Assembly (NCBI GenBank): GCA_964541895.1
Contig: CAZISM010000026.1
Coordinates: 1 to 52,689 of the forward strand
Length of the DNA: 52,689 bases
Direction of reading: 5' to 3'
Source: CAZISM01 sp964541895
GTDB lineage: Bacteria; Zhuqueibacterota; Zhuqueibacteria; Residuimicrobiales; Residuimicrobiaceae
The position numbers and the translations under genes are program-made. The notes under the pieces are model-generated. The model saw nothing but the letters and a program-made list of their open reading frames with translations. It was not told the origin of the DNA and ran no database searches. Shown here in pieces: positions 35,428-44,316 of this stretch (the stretch's first letter is position 1; each line of letters opens with the position of its first letter).

Positions 35428-36156
35428 CTAGCGGGCAGCGCTTTTTGCCATGGCCAGCAGGTGGCGGGCTTCCAGATGGTTGCTGTCCAGACGAACGGCT
35501 TCCGCCAGCAGCTTGCGGGCGCGATCGTTCCAGCCGCTCTCGAGGCAGTAACGGCCGACTTCCACGTAGGCTTCCGGCAGCCGTTCAAGGGTAAATATGT
35601 CTGTGAGCACGTCCACCGCTTTTTCGCCGATCGTCTCCTGAAGATAGCGATCGTTTTCCATAATATAATACAACAACGCTTCGTTGTCGGAATAATCCCG
35701 AAACAGCTCTTTGATCGTCTCGGTGCCGCTGCCGAAAAAGTTCTGGATGCGCTCGATGTACGATCCCAGAGACATGTTCGAGTTGACGTAATCCATGGAA
35801 TCGATGGTGTAATGGTCCATGACGTATTTCAATTCCCTGGCCACCATGCTCTTGTGAAACAACAGTCCGACGTTGTTCATCCAGGCGATTTCGCGCGGTG
35901 AAGGGATGATTTTGTCGCTCTCCTCAAAACGCATGGCCCGGGGGTCGATCACGCGCCGGAACATCAGGTGCAGGTTCTCCTTGATTTCGAAGAGCAGGTC
36001 CGAGAACTTGCGCCAGTGTTCAAAGGTGATCGGCCGTTCGGATTGAAAATCGCGCGACATGTTGGTGAACATATTCTTGGCCCGCAGGTAATCTGCGACC
36101 ATATGGCACATCATCCATTTTCGGTTCAAAGCGATAAACGTGTTGGTCTTTCGCAT
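35428..36156 (-). CDS. protein of unknown function with TPR-like C-terminus
   Basis: A mainly helical, soluble protein of 242 residues with no signal peptide. The last 45 residues (AYVEVGRYCLESGWNDRARKLL in part, then LDSNHLEARHLLAMA) form a TPR-like helical pair. The N-terminal 190 residues match nothing I recognise; they contain several Met- and aromatic-rich helices (HWRKFSDLLFEIKENLH). A strong site (AGAGGAGG) precedes ATG 36156. The gene lies between the M14 peptidase and the STAS gene on the same strand, 12 bases after the former, so it is probably part of that transcript. Confidence 0.75.
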   Translation of the reverse strand: MRKTNTFIALNRKWMMCHMVADYLRAKNMFTNMSRDFQSERPITFEHWRKFSDLLFEIKENLHLMFRRVIDPRAMRFEESDKIIPSPREIAWMNNVGLLFHKSMVARELKYVMDHYTIDSMDYVNSNMSLGSYIERIQNFFGSGTETIKELFRDYSDNEALLYYIMENDRYLQETIGEKAVDVLTDIFTLERLPEAYVEVGRYCLESGWNDRARKLLAEAVRLDSNHLEARHLLAMAKSAAR

Positions 36157-36168
36157 GACGGCCTCCTC

Positions 36169-38664
36169 TCAGAATACAGAAACCGGTTGAGCGCCGCTGA
36201 GCAACAAGGTATTGAAAAACAGCTTGTAAGTCGCTCGCGTCTGGGCGCGAAACTGCGGCCGCAATCCCATCAGCACAATCCGACCCGAGCCCAGCGGCAC
36301 CGAAACCACCGCACTTTGTAACGCCAGATATTTTTCACCCACCAGCAATCCGCTTTCCAGAATATGACCGCCGGCATAGATCGCCACCGACTCGGCCAGC
36401 CCCGGCGCTGCCGCAAACGCCGGACTGTTCTGCACCAGCCCGCACAGATGCCGCTGCAGCCCGTAGCCCAGCGGATGGCTGGTGTCCACCCGCAGACGCA
36501 ACAACGAACCTGGAACAAAGTATTCGTCCGCTTTGAGATCGGCCACTGTATTTTTTATGCCCAAATCCCATTGCCCCAGCACCAGGTCGCAGGACCGATT
36601 GAGCAGGAGCAGCGTACCGCCCCGTTCGACGAAATGACGCAACCCGTCCAGACTGCGCCGTTCGCTGTCCAGGGGGTCTATCAGCAGCCGCTGCAACCGT
36701 TCCGCCGACTGGTCGGAGAATACGATGACATCGAAATTCTTGCAGAGATTGTCCTTTTTGATTTCGCTGCTGCTGAGGGTGACCGCAGAAAAACCGAATG
36801 CTTCCAGCAGGAACAGCGACCACCCCTGATCGACATCCGGAACCGCACCGCTGTACAGTCCGACGCGAACCGGCCTTAATTTGTACGCACGCTCGCTGCC
36901 GCGCCACAACGGCTGATATTGATCGACGTGATATCGGTCGATCCAGGCGCTGCCGCTATCGCGGATGAACAGCGCGCCGGGCGGCAGGGTTTCCCCCTCT
37001 TGCGTACGCGTTGAATCCTTCAGCCAAAAGGTCGGCAACCCCTTTTTCAACGCCTGCGTCAACACCTTTACCGCCTGATTGCTCCGGTAATCCAGCACCA
37101 TGCCCGCACCAGCGGCAGCCGCTTTGCGGCAGACCGGCTCTTCCAGCACCTCCACAGCCGACAGGTCAGGAATCTCACCCCGGTAACGCAGGGTTTCGAC
37201 GCCGAACAGGGAAGGCAGATGATGCGTGGTGACATCGTAAGGCGCTGTCTCGGCGCCGGGGAGTTGCCGGTAATCGGTCTTTTCCAGAAGCGTTTGCGCA
37301 TACGCCCCATAGGGCTGACGGCTGGGGATGACATAGAAGGGCGGCGCCACAACCGTCCCCTGCACGGTAATCGGCTCGGTGCAGCGAAACAGCCGCACCA
37401 TGCCGGTTTTCAGCAGCGAGAGCATTTCATAGGCAGCATAACGGTCGTGCTGTCGTTCCGGCACCAGGTAAAAAATCAGCGGCGTCGAATCCGAAACGGC
37501 TTTTTGCAGCACCAGCCGGGAGTTGCGCAACCAGGTGAAACGATTGGCCGCGGCGTGACGCAACAGCGCCATGCTGGCCTCCAGACCATAGGTGACGATG
37601 TCGCTCAAGGCCCAGCGCCCCCCAGGCCATGGCAGCGGCTGCCGCCAGCTGCGCCGGCCCGGGTGATACTCCGCCGTCGCCTGCAGCTCAGACGGGCTGA
37701 CCATGATCGGAGAAGCGATGCGCGCCGATGCGATCTCACCCAGCACACGGATGCCGGCATGATAATAAATATAGCTCCTCGCCGGCGAAAACGGATCAAA
37801 GTATACATTATGCACGACGCCGGCAAGATCACGAGCGGTCATCTCCATGCCCATCGCGGAACCAAGCGCGGTCAATTCGGACTGCAGAATGGGGTCCATG
37901 TAAGGATCATGCGGATCCACAAACGGCGGCAGAAACATGCGCGCGCCCGTACCACCCATTTGATGCAAATCAAAAACGATATTGGGTCGCCAGACGTTAT
38001 ATACTTTTTCAACCGTTAAACGGGTTTCCGGCTGGGACAGGATGAACCAGTCACGATTGATATCATGACCGCAAACAGGGTGATCCAGCTTGAGCAGCGG
38101 CACCTCGGCCGTGCTGTTCCGGCTGGTGTTGTACCACTCTACCACCGTATCAAGACCATCAGGATTGTGCGCCGGAATAAGCAGCAGAACCACGTGCCGC
38201 AGAATGGTTTGTATTTCATCATCATCGCGGCTGGCGAGCTGATACGCCAGCTCCATGGCCATCTGCGAAGCGCCGATCTCGCGGGGGTGAATGGAGCAGT
38301 TGATGGAAACGATCACCGGCATCTGCCGCAGCAACGGTTCCGCCTCTTCGCCAGGGAGCGTTTGCGGGTCAGCCAGGCGGGTCAGGTTGGCGATGAGCTG
38401 ACGGCTGTTCTGCAGGTTTTGCCGGGCGGAAATCTTGACCAGATAGAGCGGCCGTCTTTCAGTGGTAAAGCCAAGCTCCTCCAGCTGCACGTTGTCCGAC
38501 AACCGATCGAGCTGCCTGAAATACGCCACCATGGTTTCGTAATTCGCCAGTTGGTAATCATCGCCGGGACGGAATCCGAGAAACGATTCGGGCGACGGTA
38601 TCTCGTTCGCAACCAGGCAAAGCGGGAACAGGAATACGCCGACTATAACGACAATTCGCTTCAT
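36169..38664 (-). CDS. secreted M14-family metallopeptidase with C-terminal amidotransferase-like domain
   Basis: The 831-residue protein has a signal peptide (about 1-20) and an M14 catalytic domain in the first 350 residues. Zinc ligands are His126 and Glu129 in INCSIHPREIGAS and His234 in IVFDLHQMGG; AHNPDGLD and GHDINRDW also fit. A long middle region follows. The C-terminal 200 residues (VRVGLYSGAVPDVDQGW, NFDVIVFSDQ, GTLLLLNRS, GSGRIVLMGLRPQFRAQT) resemble the class I glutamine-amidotransferase-like fold found in this peptidase subfamily, without clear catalytic residues. ATG 38664 overlaps the M61 peptidase stop as ATGA, with AAAAGG before it. Confidence 0.9.
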   Translation of the reverse strand: MKRIVVIVGVFLFPLCLVANEIPSPESFLGFRPGDDYQLANYETMVAYFRQLDRLSDNVQLEELGFTTERRPLYLVKISARQNLQNSRQLIANLTRLADPQTLPGEEAEPLLRQMPVIVSINCSIHPREIGASQMAMELAYQLASRDDDEIQTILRHVVLLLIPAHNPDGLDTVVEWYNTSRNSTAEVPLLKLDHPVCGHDINRDWFILSQPETRLTVEKVYNVWRPNIVFDLHQMGGTGARMFLPPFVDPHDPYMDPILQSELTALGSAMGMEMTARDLAGVVHNVYFDPFSPARSYIYYHAGIRVLGEIASARIASPIMVSPSELQATAEYHPGRRSWRQPLPWPGGRWALSDIVTYGLEASMALLRHAAANRFTWLRNSRLVLQKAVSDSTPLIFYLVPERQHDRYAAYEMLSLLKTGMVRLFRCTEPITVQGTVVAPPFYVIPSRQPYGAYAQTLLEKTDYRQLPGAETAPYDVTTHHLPSLFGVETLRYRGEIPDLSAVEVLEEPVCRKAAAAGAGMVLDYRSNQAVKVLTQALKKGLPTFWLKDSTRTQEGETLPPGALFIRDSGSAWIDRYHVDQYQPLWRGSERAYKLRPVRVGLYSGAVPDVDQGWSLFLLEAFGFSAVTLSSSEIKKDNLCKNFDVIVFSDQSAERLQRLLIDPLDSERRSLDGLRHFVERGGTLLLLNRSCDLVLGQWDLGIKNTVADLKADEYFVPGSLLRLRVDTSHPLGYGLQRHLCGLVQNSPAFAAAPGLAESVAIYAGGHILESGLLVGEKYLALQSAVVSVPLGSGRIVLMGLRPQFRAQTRATYKLFFNTLLLSGAQPVSVF

Positions 38665-40418
38665 TGGCCTTTTTTCCAACTCTCTCTGATGATACGCTGT
38701 TCCTCGCTGATCGATTCAGCCGGAGTGATGCGACAGCTCAAACGATCCACCTTGTCGATGGTAAGATGCAGCGTTTTTTCATAGCCATCACGAAGAATGA
38801 GCAGAGTACAGACATCGCCCACTTTTTTATTCTGCACCAGCTTGTACACGCCCTCCTCCCCTGCCACCGGCCGGCCATCCAGCTGCAGGATCAGGTCGTT
38901 CCGCCTCAGCCCGGCGCGGGAGGCCGCTCCGCTTTCGTCCAGCGAAAACACCCGGTTGCGGGGCCCGATGATGCGAAGGCGGCCAATGGACGGAAAAGGC
39001 CGGGACTCGAGCCTGACATCCAGGCCGGCAAAGGCAAGAATTTCCTGAAACGGCAGTTCCACCAGGCCGTTGACGTAGCGATCGAAAAACGGAGCAAAAT
39101 CCTTGCCGGTCACCTGCTGGACCAGGCCTGCGAATTCCCGATCCTGAATGCCGCTTCCGGTCTCGGCATATCTATGATACATATACCGAATGACATCGTC
39201 AAGGGATTTTTGATTTCGCGTCACTTTGCGAATGAACAGATCGAGCAGCAGACCCGTCAACTCCCCTTTGTTGTAATACGAAAGGCCCGGGCCGCCCCAA
39301 CCGTTCTGCCAGACGCGCCAGCTGGCCTGCGCCAGTGATGTTTGCAGGCGATCGGGATTTTCCTGCAGTCGCTCGATCTCTTGCGCCAACGCGTTCAGAT
39401 ATTCGCTGAAGGACCAGATGCCGCTGCGCAACAGAAAAAGATCACCATAGTAGCTGGTTACACCCTCAAACCACCATAACGATTCGGTCCTGGCTTCCTG
39501 ATCATACCGCAACGGCATAAAAGCGGCGCTGCTGATGCGTTTGACATTCCAGAGATGGAAAAATTCATGACTGCTGATCGAAGCGGCCTTTTTGACATCC
39601 TGCATGACCTCCAGGGCGGAAAGACGGATGGTCGTTGAGGCACGGTGTTCCAGGCCGCTGGCGCCCTGCTCCTCCGTGCTGAGTATGTATTGAAACACAT
39701 AGTGCTGGTAGGGCAAGCCGCCCCAGAACTCGCTTTGCGTCCGCACCATGGTCTGCAGCATGGCGGTGAAAGCGGGAATATTGATCTCGGCATCGCCGCG
39801 AAAAAAAATGTGATGCGGCCGGTCATCAACGTTGAAAACCGTATCCCGCAGTGCCCCGAAGAGTATCGGACTGTCCACCAGTTCATCATAATGGGCTGCC
39901 GCAAAACCGCTGGACCGTTTGCGCAGAGCCGTGGCGCATCGCCACGAATCGGGCATCGACACGGTGACCTCGATCGGTGTGCTCTCCAGGGATCGTACAT
40001 ACATCCACGTGGCCGCTCCTTCCAGTACACCGCCGCTGGAATCGAAACTGGTGCCGAGAAAATAGCGACCCACCGGCTGCAGGACATAGGATATCAGCAG
40101 CGGCGAACCCGCGGTAGGCTGTATTTCCCAATCGTTCCTGGACAGTTTTTCCACACGAACGGCCTGGCCCTCGCCGTTAACCGCCGTAAAGGTCACAACC
40201 TGTTCGCCGAATTCACGCCACTCGTACGCCCCCGGGATCCAATTGGGCAGCGAACAGATCAGGCGGCGCGGCAGCGGCTCGTCGATGCGCATGGAAACGT
40301 GCACGCAGGGCAGCGATTTTTTCTCGATCGACAGGGAATAACGCAAGGCCTGTGCAAAAAGGAAATCACAGCCGGCCGCCCAGAGGATGATCAACACCGG
40401 CACACATCGTTTCGACAT
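38661..40418 (-). CDS. M61-family glycyl aminopeptidase with PDZ domain
   Basis: An exported metallopeptidase of 585 residues: signal peptide, an N-terminal beta domain (about 30-200), a thermolysin-like catalytic domain with zinc motif HEFFH (His284, Glu285, His288) in SSHEFFHLWNVKRI and downstream LWWFEGVTSYYGDL, and a C-terminal PDZ domain (about 470-560, with FSLDESGAASRAGLRRNDLI in part). Members of M61 cleave N-terminal Gly or Ala. ATG 40418 is preferred to two TTG codons directly upstream; GGGAG lies 12 bases before it. It is translationally coupled to the following M14 gene, so the two enzymes are probably made together. Confidence 0.92.
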   Translation of the reverse strand: MSKRCVPVLIILWAAGCDFLFAQALRYSLSIEKKSLPCVHVSMRIDEPLPRRLICSLPNWIPGAYEWREFGEQVVTFTAVNGEGQAVRVEKLSRNDWEIQPTAGSPLLISYVLQPVGRYFLGTSFDSSGGVLEGAATWMYVRSLESTPIEVTVSMPDSWRCATALRKRSSGFAAAHYDELVDSPILFGALRDTVFNVDDRPHHIFFRGDAEINIPAFTAMLQTMVRTQSEFWGGLPYQHYVFQYILSTEEQGASGLEHRASTTIRLSALEVMQDVKKAASISSHEFFHLWNVKRISSAAFMPLRYDQEARTESLWWFEGVTSYYGDLFLLRSGIWSFSEYLNALAQEIERLQENPDRLQTSLAQASWRVWQNGWGGPGLSYYNKGELTGLLLDLFIRKVTRNQKSLDDVIRYMYHRYAETGSGIQDREFAGLVQQVTGKDFAPFFDRYVNGLVELPFQEILAFAGLDVRLESRPFPSIGRLRIIGPRNRVFSLDESGAASRAGLRRNDLILQLDGRPVAGEEGVYKLVQNKKVGDVCTLLILRDGYEKTLHLTIDKVDRLSCRITPAESISEEQRIIRESWKKGQ

Positions 40419-40439
40419 CAACAAGATGTACTCCCTACG

Positions 40440-41843
40440 CTAATAAAAAATCCGCGGTTCCGCCACCCGGTCGCTCTGCAGATAGGCTGTGATGAGCCGG
40501 ACGGCATCGCCGGCATGTGCGACCTGCCGCATATCGATGCTTTCGACATCGGTCTCATACTCGCTCAGCCAGCTGACGGCGATCTCGCGGTACGGATCTG
40601 CAAGCAACGCCGCCGTCGGCGGTACAAAAAAGTAGTCGTGGACCATTGTTGCCAGGGTTTCGTGATCCGCGAGCGCCAGCGCCCGTTCAAAAACGGCCGA
40701 GGGTGTCGCTTCCTGCGAGCGTAGCAGAGCTACTGGCAAAAGCGCTTTTTGCGGATGGATGAAAAACAGGGAAGCATGAGCGAAAGCAGCCGAAGTAAAG
40801 ATGACGATGCGGGGGAAGCGGCTCTTTTGTCGGTGAGGTCGATCCTTGACCTGGAGCTGCCGGTTGATGGGTGGATCCCACTGCAGAATCAGTTTACACT
40901 CCAGCAGCCGCGCTTCCAACTCCGAGCCGGTCGGCAGTATGCGCACGTCCGCCAGTTGCCGGCGAATCTCTGCCAGCTTTTCATCCACCTGCATCGTGGC
41001 CTGAAAATAGCAGCTCACTCTTTCCTGCAGATTTTTCGCTTTGCCGATATAGATCGGCTGATCGTTTCGATCGTACATGACGTAAACCCCCGAGCAGGTG
41101 GGCAAGGTACGAACAAACTGGTCGTCATAGTCAAACCGGTCAAACACCACGGCTGGACGATCGCGTTGCAGTCGCTCATGCACCTGCGCCAGATGCTGTA
41201 CACCCTGCTGCTGCAGCCTCTGCAACAGAATCGCCAGCTCGTCTGCCAGCTGCTGCAGGTCCAGGACAGCGTCCGTTTCGCCATAGGCCGGCAATCCCAG
41301 CCGCTGGGCCAGCTGGTCGCTGTTTTCAATCGAGTCATCAGGAAAAGCCAGTCCGGCCAGATCCCGCAGGCCGGTCAATAGTCCGGGCCGGGTCGCGCCG
41401 ACGCTGCGCAGCAGTTCGCCGGCGTGCGACAGCTGATTGCCCCACCCCGGCACAATTACCGCTCGCCTCTTTATCTCCTCTCTATACCCGGCCAGACCCG
41501 CCCCAAAATGGTCAACAAGCACGGCACAGATCTCCATGTGACCCTGATCCCAGGTCGCCAGAGCCATCCGCTGATACAACGACCAGTGCGCTACACGCTC
41601 CGGTCTGGTGCGGATGAGAAAAAATGGTTGCTCCCACAACGGGATCATGGTCTGCTTCGGACAAAAATGCCAAAGCCCCTGTTCGTCCTGCCTGAATCGC
41701 GGATCGTCGCCGATCACGCCGGCGATCAACCGCTCCGCCAGCGCAGGCGGCGTGTTCACCATCCTGAGCACCTGTTGCACCAGTTCCTGGCTGGAAGCCG
41801 GTTCTTTTTTCTCTGCCAGATGGGCAGCCACTCGTTCGATCAC
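40440..41843 (-). CDS. GIY-YIG nuclease-domain protein, UvrC/Cho-like
   Basis: The GIY-YIG nuclease domain lies near residues 268-350 of 467: TCSGVYVMYDRNDQPIYIGKAKNLQERVSCYF has both signature strands and the catalytic tyrosine and arginine. The pattern is that of UvrC, Cho and the exonuclease fusions. The N-terminal 75 residues look like a winged helix. Residues 75-250 sit where a DnaQ-like exonuclease occurs in fused relatives, but no DEDD residues are seen. The C-terminal 110 residues are unassigned. The protein lacks the UvrB-binding and RNase H-like domains of true UvrC. The start is GTG 41843, overlapping the upstream stop as GTGA. Confidence 0.8.
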   Translation of the reverse strand: MIERVAAHLAEKKEPASSQELVQQVLRMVNTPPALAERLIAGVIGDDPRFRQDEQGLWHFCPKQTMIPLWEQPFFLIRTRPERVAHWSLYQRMALATWDQGHMEICAVLVDHFGAGLAGYREEIKRRAVIVPGWGNQLSHAGELLRSVGATRPGLLTGLRDLAGLAFPDDSIENSDQLAQRLGLPAYGETDAVLDLQQLADELAILLQRLQQQGVQHLAQVHERLQRDRPAVVFDRFDYDDQFVRTLPTCSGVYVMYDRNDQPIYIGKAKNLQERVSCYFQATMQVDEKLAEIRRQLADVRILPTGSELEARLLECKLILQWDPPINRQLQVKDRPHRQKSRFPRIVIFTSAAFAHASLFFIHPQKALLPVALLRSQEATPSAVFERALALADHETLATMVHDYFFVPPTAALLADPYREIAVSWLSEYETDVESIDMRQVAHAGDAVRLITAYLQSDRVAEPRIFY

Positions 41844-42400
41844 GACAATGGCGGCAGGCTGGAATCCTGATCCGTCGGACCCGGAGTCGGTGCCGGTGCC
41901 GGTGAAGGCGAAACCGGCGGATAGTAGGGCGGGGTTTTACTTTGGCCGAACAGCTTGACCCCGATCAAACCACCCAACAGGCCGAACACGGTGTACATAA
42001 CCAGGCGTACAAAAAAGCCGAAAACGGCAAACATTTTCATCAAACCGCCGCCGGGCCGCAACTGCTCCATCATGGCCTCCATCTCCGGGTCATGAACATA
42101 TTCTGTAATCAGCTTTTGCAGCAGTTCATAGCTGAATCGGGCAAAGAGCTGATCCAGAGCGGTTCCGATGATGGCGCCAAATACTCCGGCCAGCAGACCG
42201 AGGGACGCGCCATCACCCATATCCATATGGTAGCGGACATCCAGCTGCCTCCGGAACAGGTAGACGGCGAGAACGCCTCCGGCCATGATTCCGGCACAGC
42301 AGGCGCAATTTATCCAACTGAGCACGGGGACGCCGCTGATGACACCCATCAGCAAGCCGCCCCAGACAGCCGGCACCAGTTTACCAGGTTGTTGCGGCAT
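41840..42400 (-). CDS. small membrane protein of unknown function
   Basis: The protein has 186 residues and about four hydrophobic helices. The first two contain AVWGGLLMGVISGVPVLSW and a cysteine cluster NCACCAG, and a later pair has FGFFVRLVMYTVFGLLGG. The tail is Pro-rich (PPYYPPVSPSPAPAPT). It resembles small Gly-rich membrane proteins of unknown role that are common in FCB genomes. AGGAG at good spacing fixes ATG 42400. It is coupled to the GIY-YIG gene by a GTGA overlap, which need not mean a shared function. Confidence 0.8.
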   Translation of the reverse strand: MPQQPGKLVPAVWGGLLMGVISGVPVLSWINCACCAGIMAGGVLAVYLFRRQLDVRYHMDMGDGASLGLLAGVFGAIIGTALDQLFARFSYELLQKLITEYVHDPEMEAMMEQLRPGGGLMKMFAVFGFFVRLVMYTVFGLLGGLIGVKLFGQSKTPPYYPPVSPSPAPAPTPGPTDQDSSLPPLS

Positions 42401-42620
42401 AGTCTTCTCCTGAGAAGAGGAAACGGTAATCTGACGAAAGATAATACATTTAGAGTTATTAACCAAAAACTAAATGCAGAACGCGCTGGCTTTTGTTGCT
42501 TCGCGTTCGACCATGCTGTCAAAGATGTGGCACGGCGATTGGTCCGCTCTGAGTTTGCACGACAGAACGCCAGGAATCTCCTGACGATCATCAAGCAAAT
42601 GCCCCCATGGACAAGCCATG

Positions 42621-42652
42621 AAAAAAAATGTCGGACCCTGAAGGTCCGACAT
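42621..42652 (-). terminator. intrinsic terminator downstream of trpB2
   Basis: Stem ATGTCGGACC / GGTCCGACAT (10 pairs, loop TTCAG on the minus strand) is followed by eight Ts. It lies about 135 bases past the trpB2 stop. Confidence 0.8.
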
Positions 42653-42702
42653 GTAATACATATATCAAACATTATTAAAAATCAATTATGTCCGAACCCT
42701 GG

Positions 42703-42731
42703 ATGTCGGACGCCTTCAGGGCGTCCGACAT
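42703..42731. repeat. 12-bp palindrome related to the trpB2 terminator
   Basis: ATGTCGGACGCC pairs perfectly with GGCGTCCGACAT around loop TTCAG. The loop and outer nine bases match the terminator at 42628-42652 in the opposite orientation, but no T run follows. It looks like a copy of a dispersed hairpin element. Confidence 0.7.
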
Positions 42732-42786
42732 GTAAGGGGTCACATCTGGGCCGGAGTATGCTGCAGAGAGGAATTCGCGGTTCCAG

Positions 42787-44169
42787 TTATCCCTGCATGG
42801 CCGGCGGTTTTGGCAGACCGTTCAGGGACGACAGCGATTTTTCGATCTCGTGTTCCGGCAGCGGATAGTTCACCAGTTCACCTCTGAAGTAGAGGTCATA
42901 GCCGCGCAGATCCATCAGACCGTGGCCGCTGAGATTAAAAAGGATGACCCGTTCTTTGCCCTCTTCTTTGGCTTTGCGGGCTTCATCGATGGCGGCGGCA
43001 ACAGCATGGCTGCTTTCCGGCGCCGGAATGATGCCTTCGCTTCTGGCAAAGGTGACGGCAGATTCATAACAATCCAGCTGATCGTAGGCGCGCGGTTTGA
43101 AAAGTCCGAGGTTGATGCCGTGGCTGATCATGGGCGCCACGCCGTGATAGCGCAAGCCGCCGGCATGAATCGGCGGCGGCATAAACCGATGGCCCAGGGA
43201 GTGCATCGGCATGAGCGGAGTCATCTCCGCGGTATCGCCGAAATCATACGAAAAGGGCGCCCGGGTCATGGTCGGACAGGAGGTCGGTTCCACGGGGATG
43301 ATTTCGATCTCGGCGCCGTTGATGACATCGTTGGCATAGGGGAAGGCCAGGCCGGCAAAGTTGCTGCCGCCGCCGACGCAACCGATCACCTTATCCACCT
43401 TTTTTTCTCCGGCCATGGCCATCTGCTTTTTGGCTTCCAGGCCGATCACGGTTTGATGCAGCAGCACATGGTTCAGCACGCTGCCGAGGGAATAACGGGT
43501 TTTGCCGGTCGGGTCTGATACGGCGTCTTCAATGGCTTCGCTGATGGCCATGCCGAGGCTGCCCGGCGCATCCGGAAATTCGCTCAAAAACTTGCGGCCG
43601 GCGTTGGTCTCCGGGCTGGGGCTGGGTAGACACTTTGCGCCCCAGGTTTCCATCATCAGGCGTCGAAACGGTTTCTGCTCAAAACTCACGCGCACCATAT
43701 AGACCTTGATTTCCAGGCCCAGCAAGCTGCCGGCAAAAGCGAGGGCGCAGCCCCACTGACCGGCGCCGGTCTCGGTGGTGATGCGGGTAATTCCGAACGC
43801 TTTGTTGTAATAGGCCTGCGGGATGGCCGTGTTGGGTTTGTGGCTGCCGGTGGGGTTCACACTCTCGTTTTTATAATAGATGCGGGCCGGCGTGCCCAGC
43901 AGCTGTTCCAAGCGACGGGCGCGATGCAGCGGCGTCGGACGATACAGGGCATAGAGTTTCAGCACCTCTTCGGGAATGTCGATCCAGCGCTGACTGCTCA
44001 CTTCCTGTTCGATCAAATTCATGGGGAACACCGGCGCCAGCATCTCCGGCGTGATGGGCTTTCCGTCCGGTCCCAACGGGGGCAGCATGGGTTTGGGAAA
44101 ATCGGCGTTCAGATTGTACCATTGACGTGGGATATCTTTTTCGTCGAGAACGAATTTTGTGTTCTCCAT
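42787..44169 (-). CDS. trpB2: tryptophan synthase beta-like protein TrpB2
   Basis: This PLP enzyme condenses indole (or a related acceptor) with serine to give tryptophan. The 460-residue protein belongs to the longer TrpB2 branch. It has YRPTPLHRARRLE, the PLP lysine in NPTGSHKPNTA, TETGAGQWGCALA, the phosphate-binding loop VGGGSNFAG and the late LFNLSGHGLMDLRGYD. The N-terminal 85 residues, including LNADFPKPMLPP, are the TrpB2-specific extension. ATG 44169 has AAAAGGAGAG upstream; the frame extends 28 codons further without family content, through the attenuator region. No trpA or other trp gene is adjacent, so it is a stand-alone copy. Control is by the attenuator directly upstream. Confidence 0.95.
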   Translation of the reverse strand: MENTKFVLDEKDIPRQWYNLNADFPKPMLPPLGPDGKPITPEMLAPVFPMNLIEQEVSSQRWIDIPEEVLKLYALYRPTPLHRARRLEQLLGTPARIYYKNESVNPTGSHKPNTAIPQAYYNKAFGITRITTETGAGQWGCALAFAGSLLGLEIKVYMVRVSFEQKPFRRLMMETWGAKCLPSPSPETNAGRKFLSEFPDAPGSLGMAISEAIEDAVSDPTGKTRYSLGSVLNHVLLHQTVIGLEAKKQMAMAGEKKVDKVIGCVGGGSNFAGLAFPYANDVINGAEIEIIPVEPTSCPTMTRAPFSYDFGDTAEMTPLMPMHSLGHRFMPPPIHAGGLRYHGVAPMISHGINLGLFKPRAYDQLDCYESAVTFARSEGIIPAPESSHAVAAAIDEARKAKEEGKERVILFNLSGHGLMDLRGYDLYFRGELVNYPLPEHEIEKSLSSLNGLPKPPAMQG

Positions 44170-44253
44170 CTTGCTCTCCTTTTGTATGAACAGTGAATGT
44201 CTATCCTCGGCTTTCAGACCCGCATCGGCTTGGCCACGTAGCGGCGGAGACAT

Positions 44254-44287
44254 AAAAAAAGCCCGCTACCTGGTTACGTAGCGGGCT
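44254..44287 (-). terminator. trp attenuator: terminator and competing antiterminator
   Basis: On the minus strand, AGCCCGCTAC pairs with GTAGCGGGCT (10 pairs, 8-base loop) and is followed by seven Ts, a textbook intrinsic terminator, 84 bases before trpB2. The left arm can instead pair upstream: TTACGTGGTGGG (44340-44329, leader codons 22-25) with CCCGCTACGTAA (44285-44274) gives 12 continuous pairs, two of them G-U. Forming this duplex removes the terminator. An earlier pairing, ACGTAC (44388-44383) with GTACGT (44348-44343), can in turn block it when the ribosome does not stall. Confidence 0.93.
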
Positions 44288-44316
44288 TGATAGGCTCTGG
44301 GATTCTGTGATTCGAA

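Larger units (their letters stand above)
42401..42786. other. intergenic region with two related hairpins
   Basis: 386 bases lie between trpB2 and the small membrane protein gene. The region is more AT-rich than its surroundings. It contains two palindromes sharing the core ATGTCGGAC...GTCCGACAT (listed separately). Open frames across it have no ribosome binding site or recognisable content; no transposase remnant was recognised. Confidence 0.6.

Noticed and set aside
42401..42700. Possible gene or transposase remnant between trpB2 and the small membrane protein
   Set aside because: Frames here have no ribosome binding site and no recognisable motif; the region is better explained as intergenic DNA with hairpins.
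44170..44253. N-terminal extension of trpB2 by 28 codons
   Set aside because: The extended frame runs into the attenuator terminator, while ATG 44169 has a strong ribosome binding site and matches the family start.
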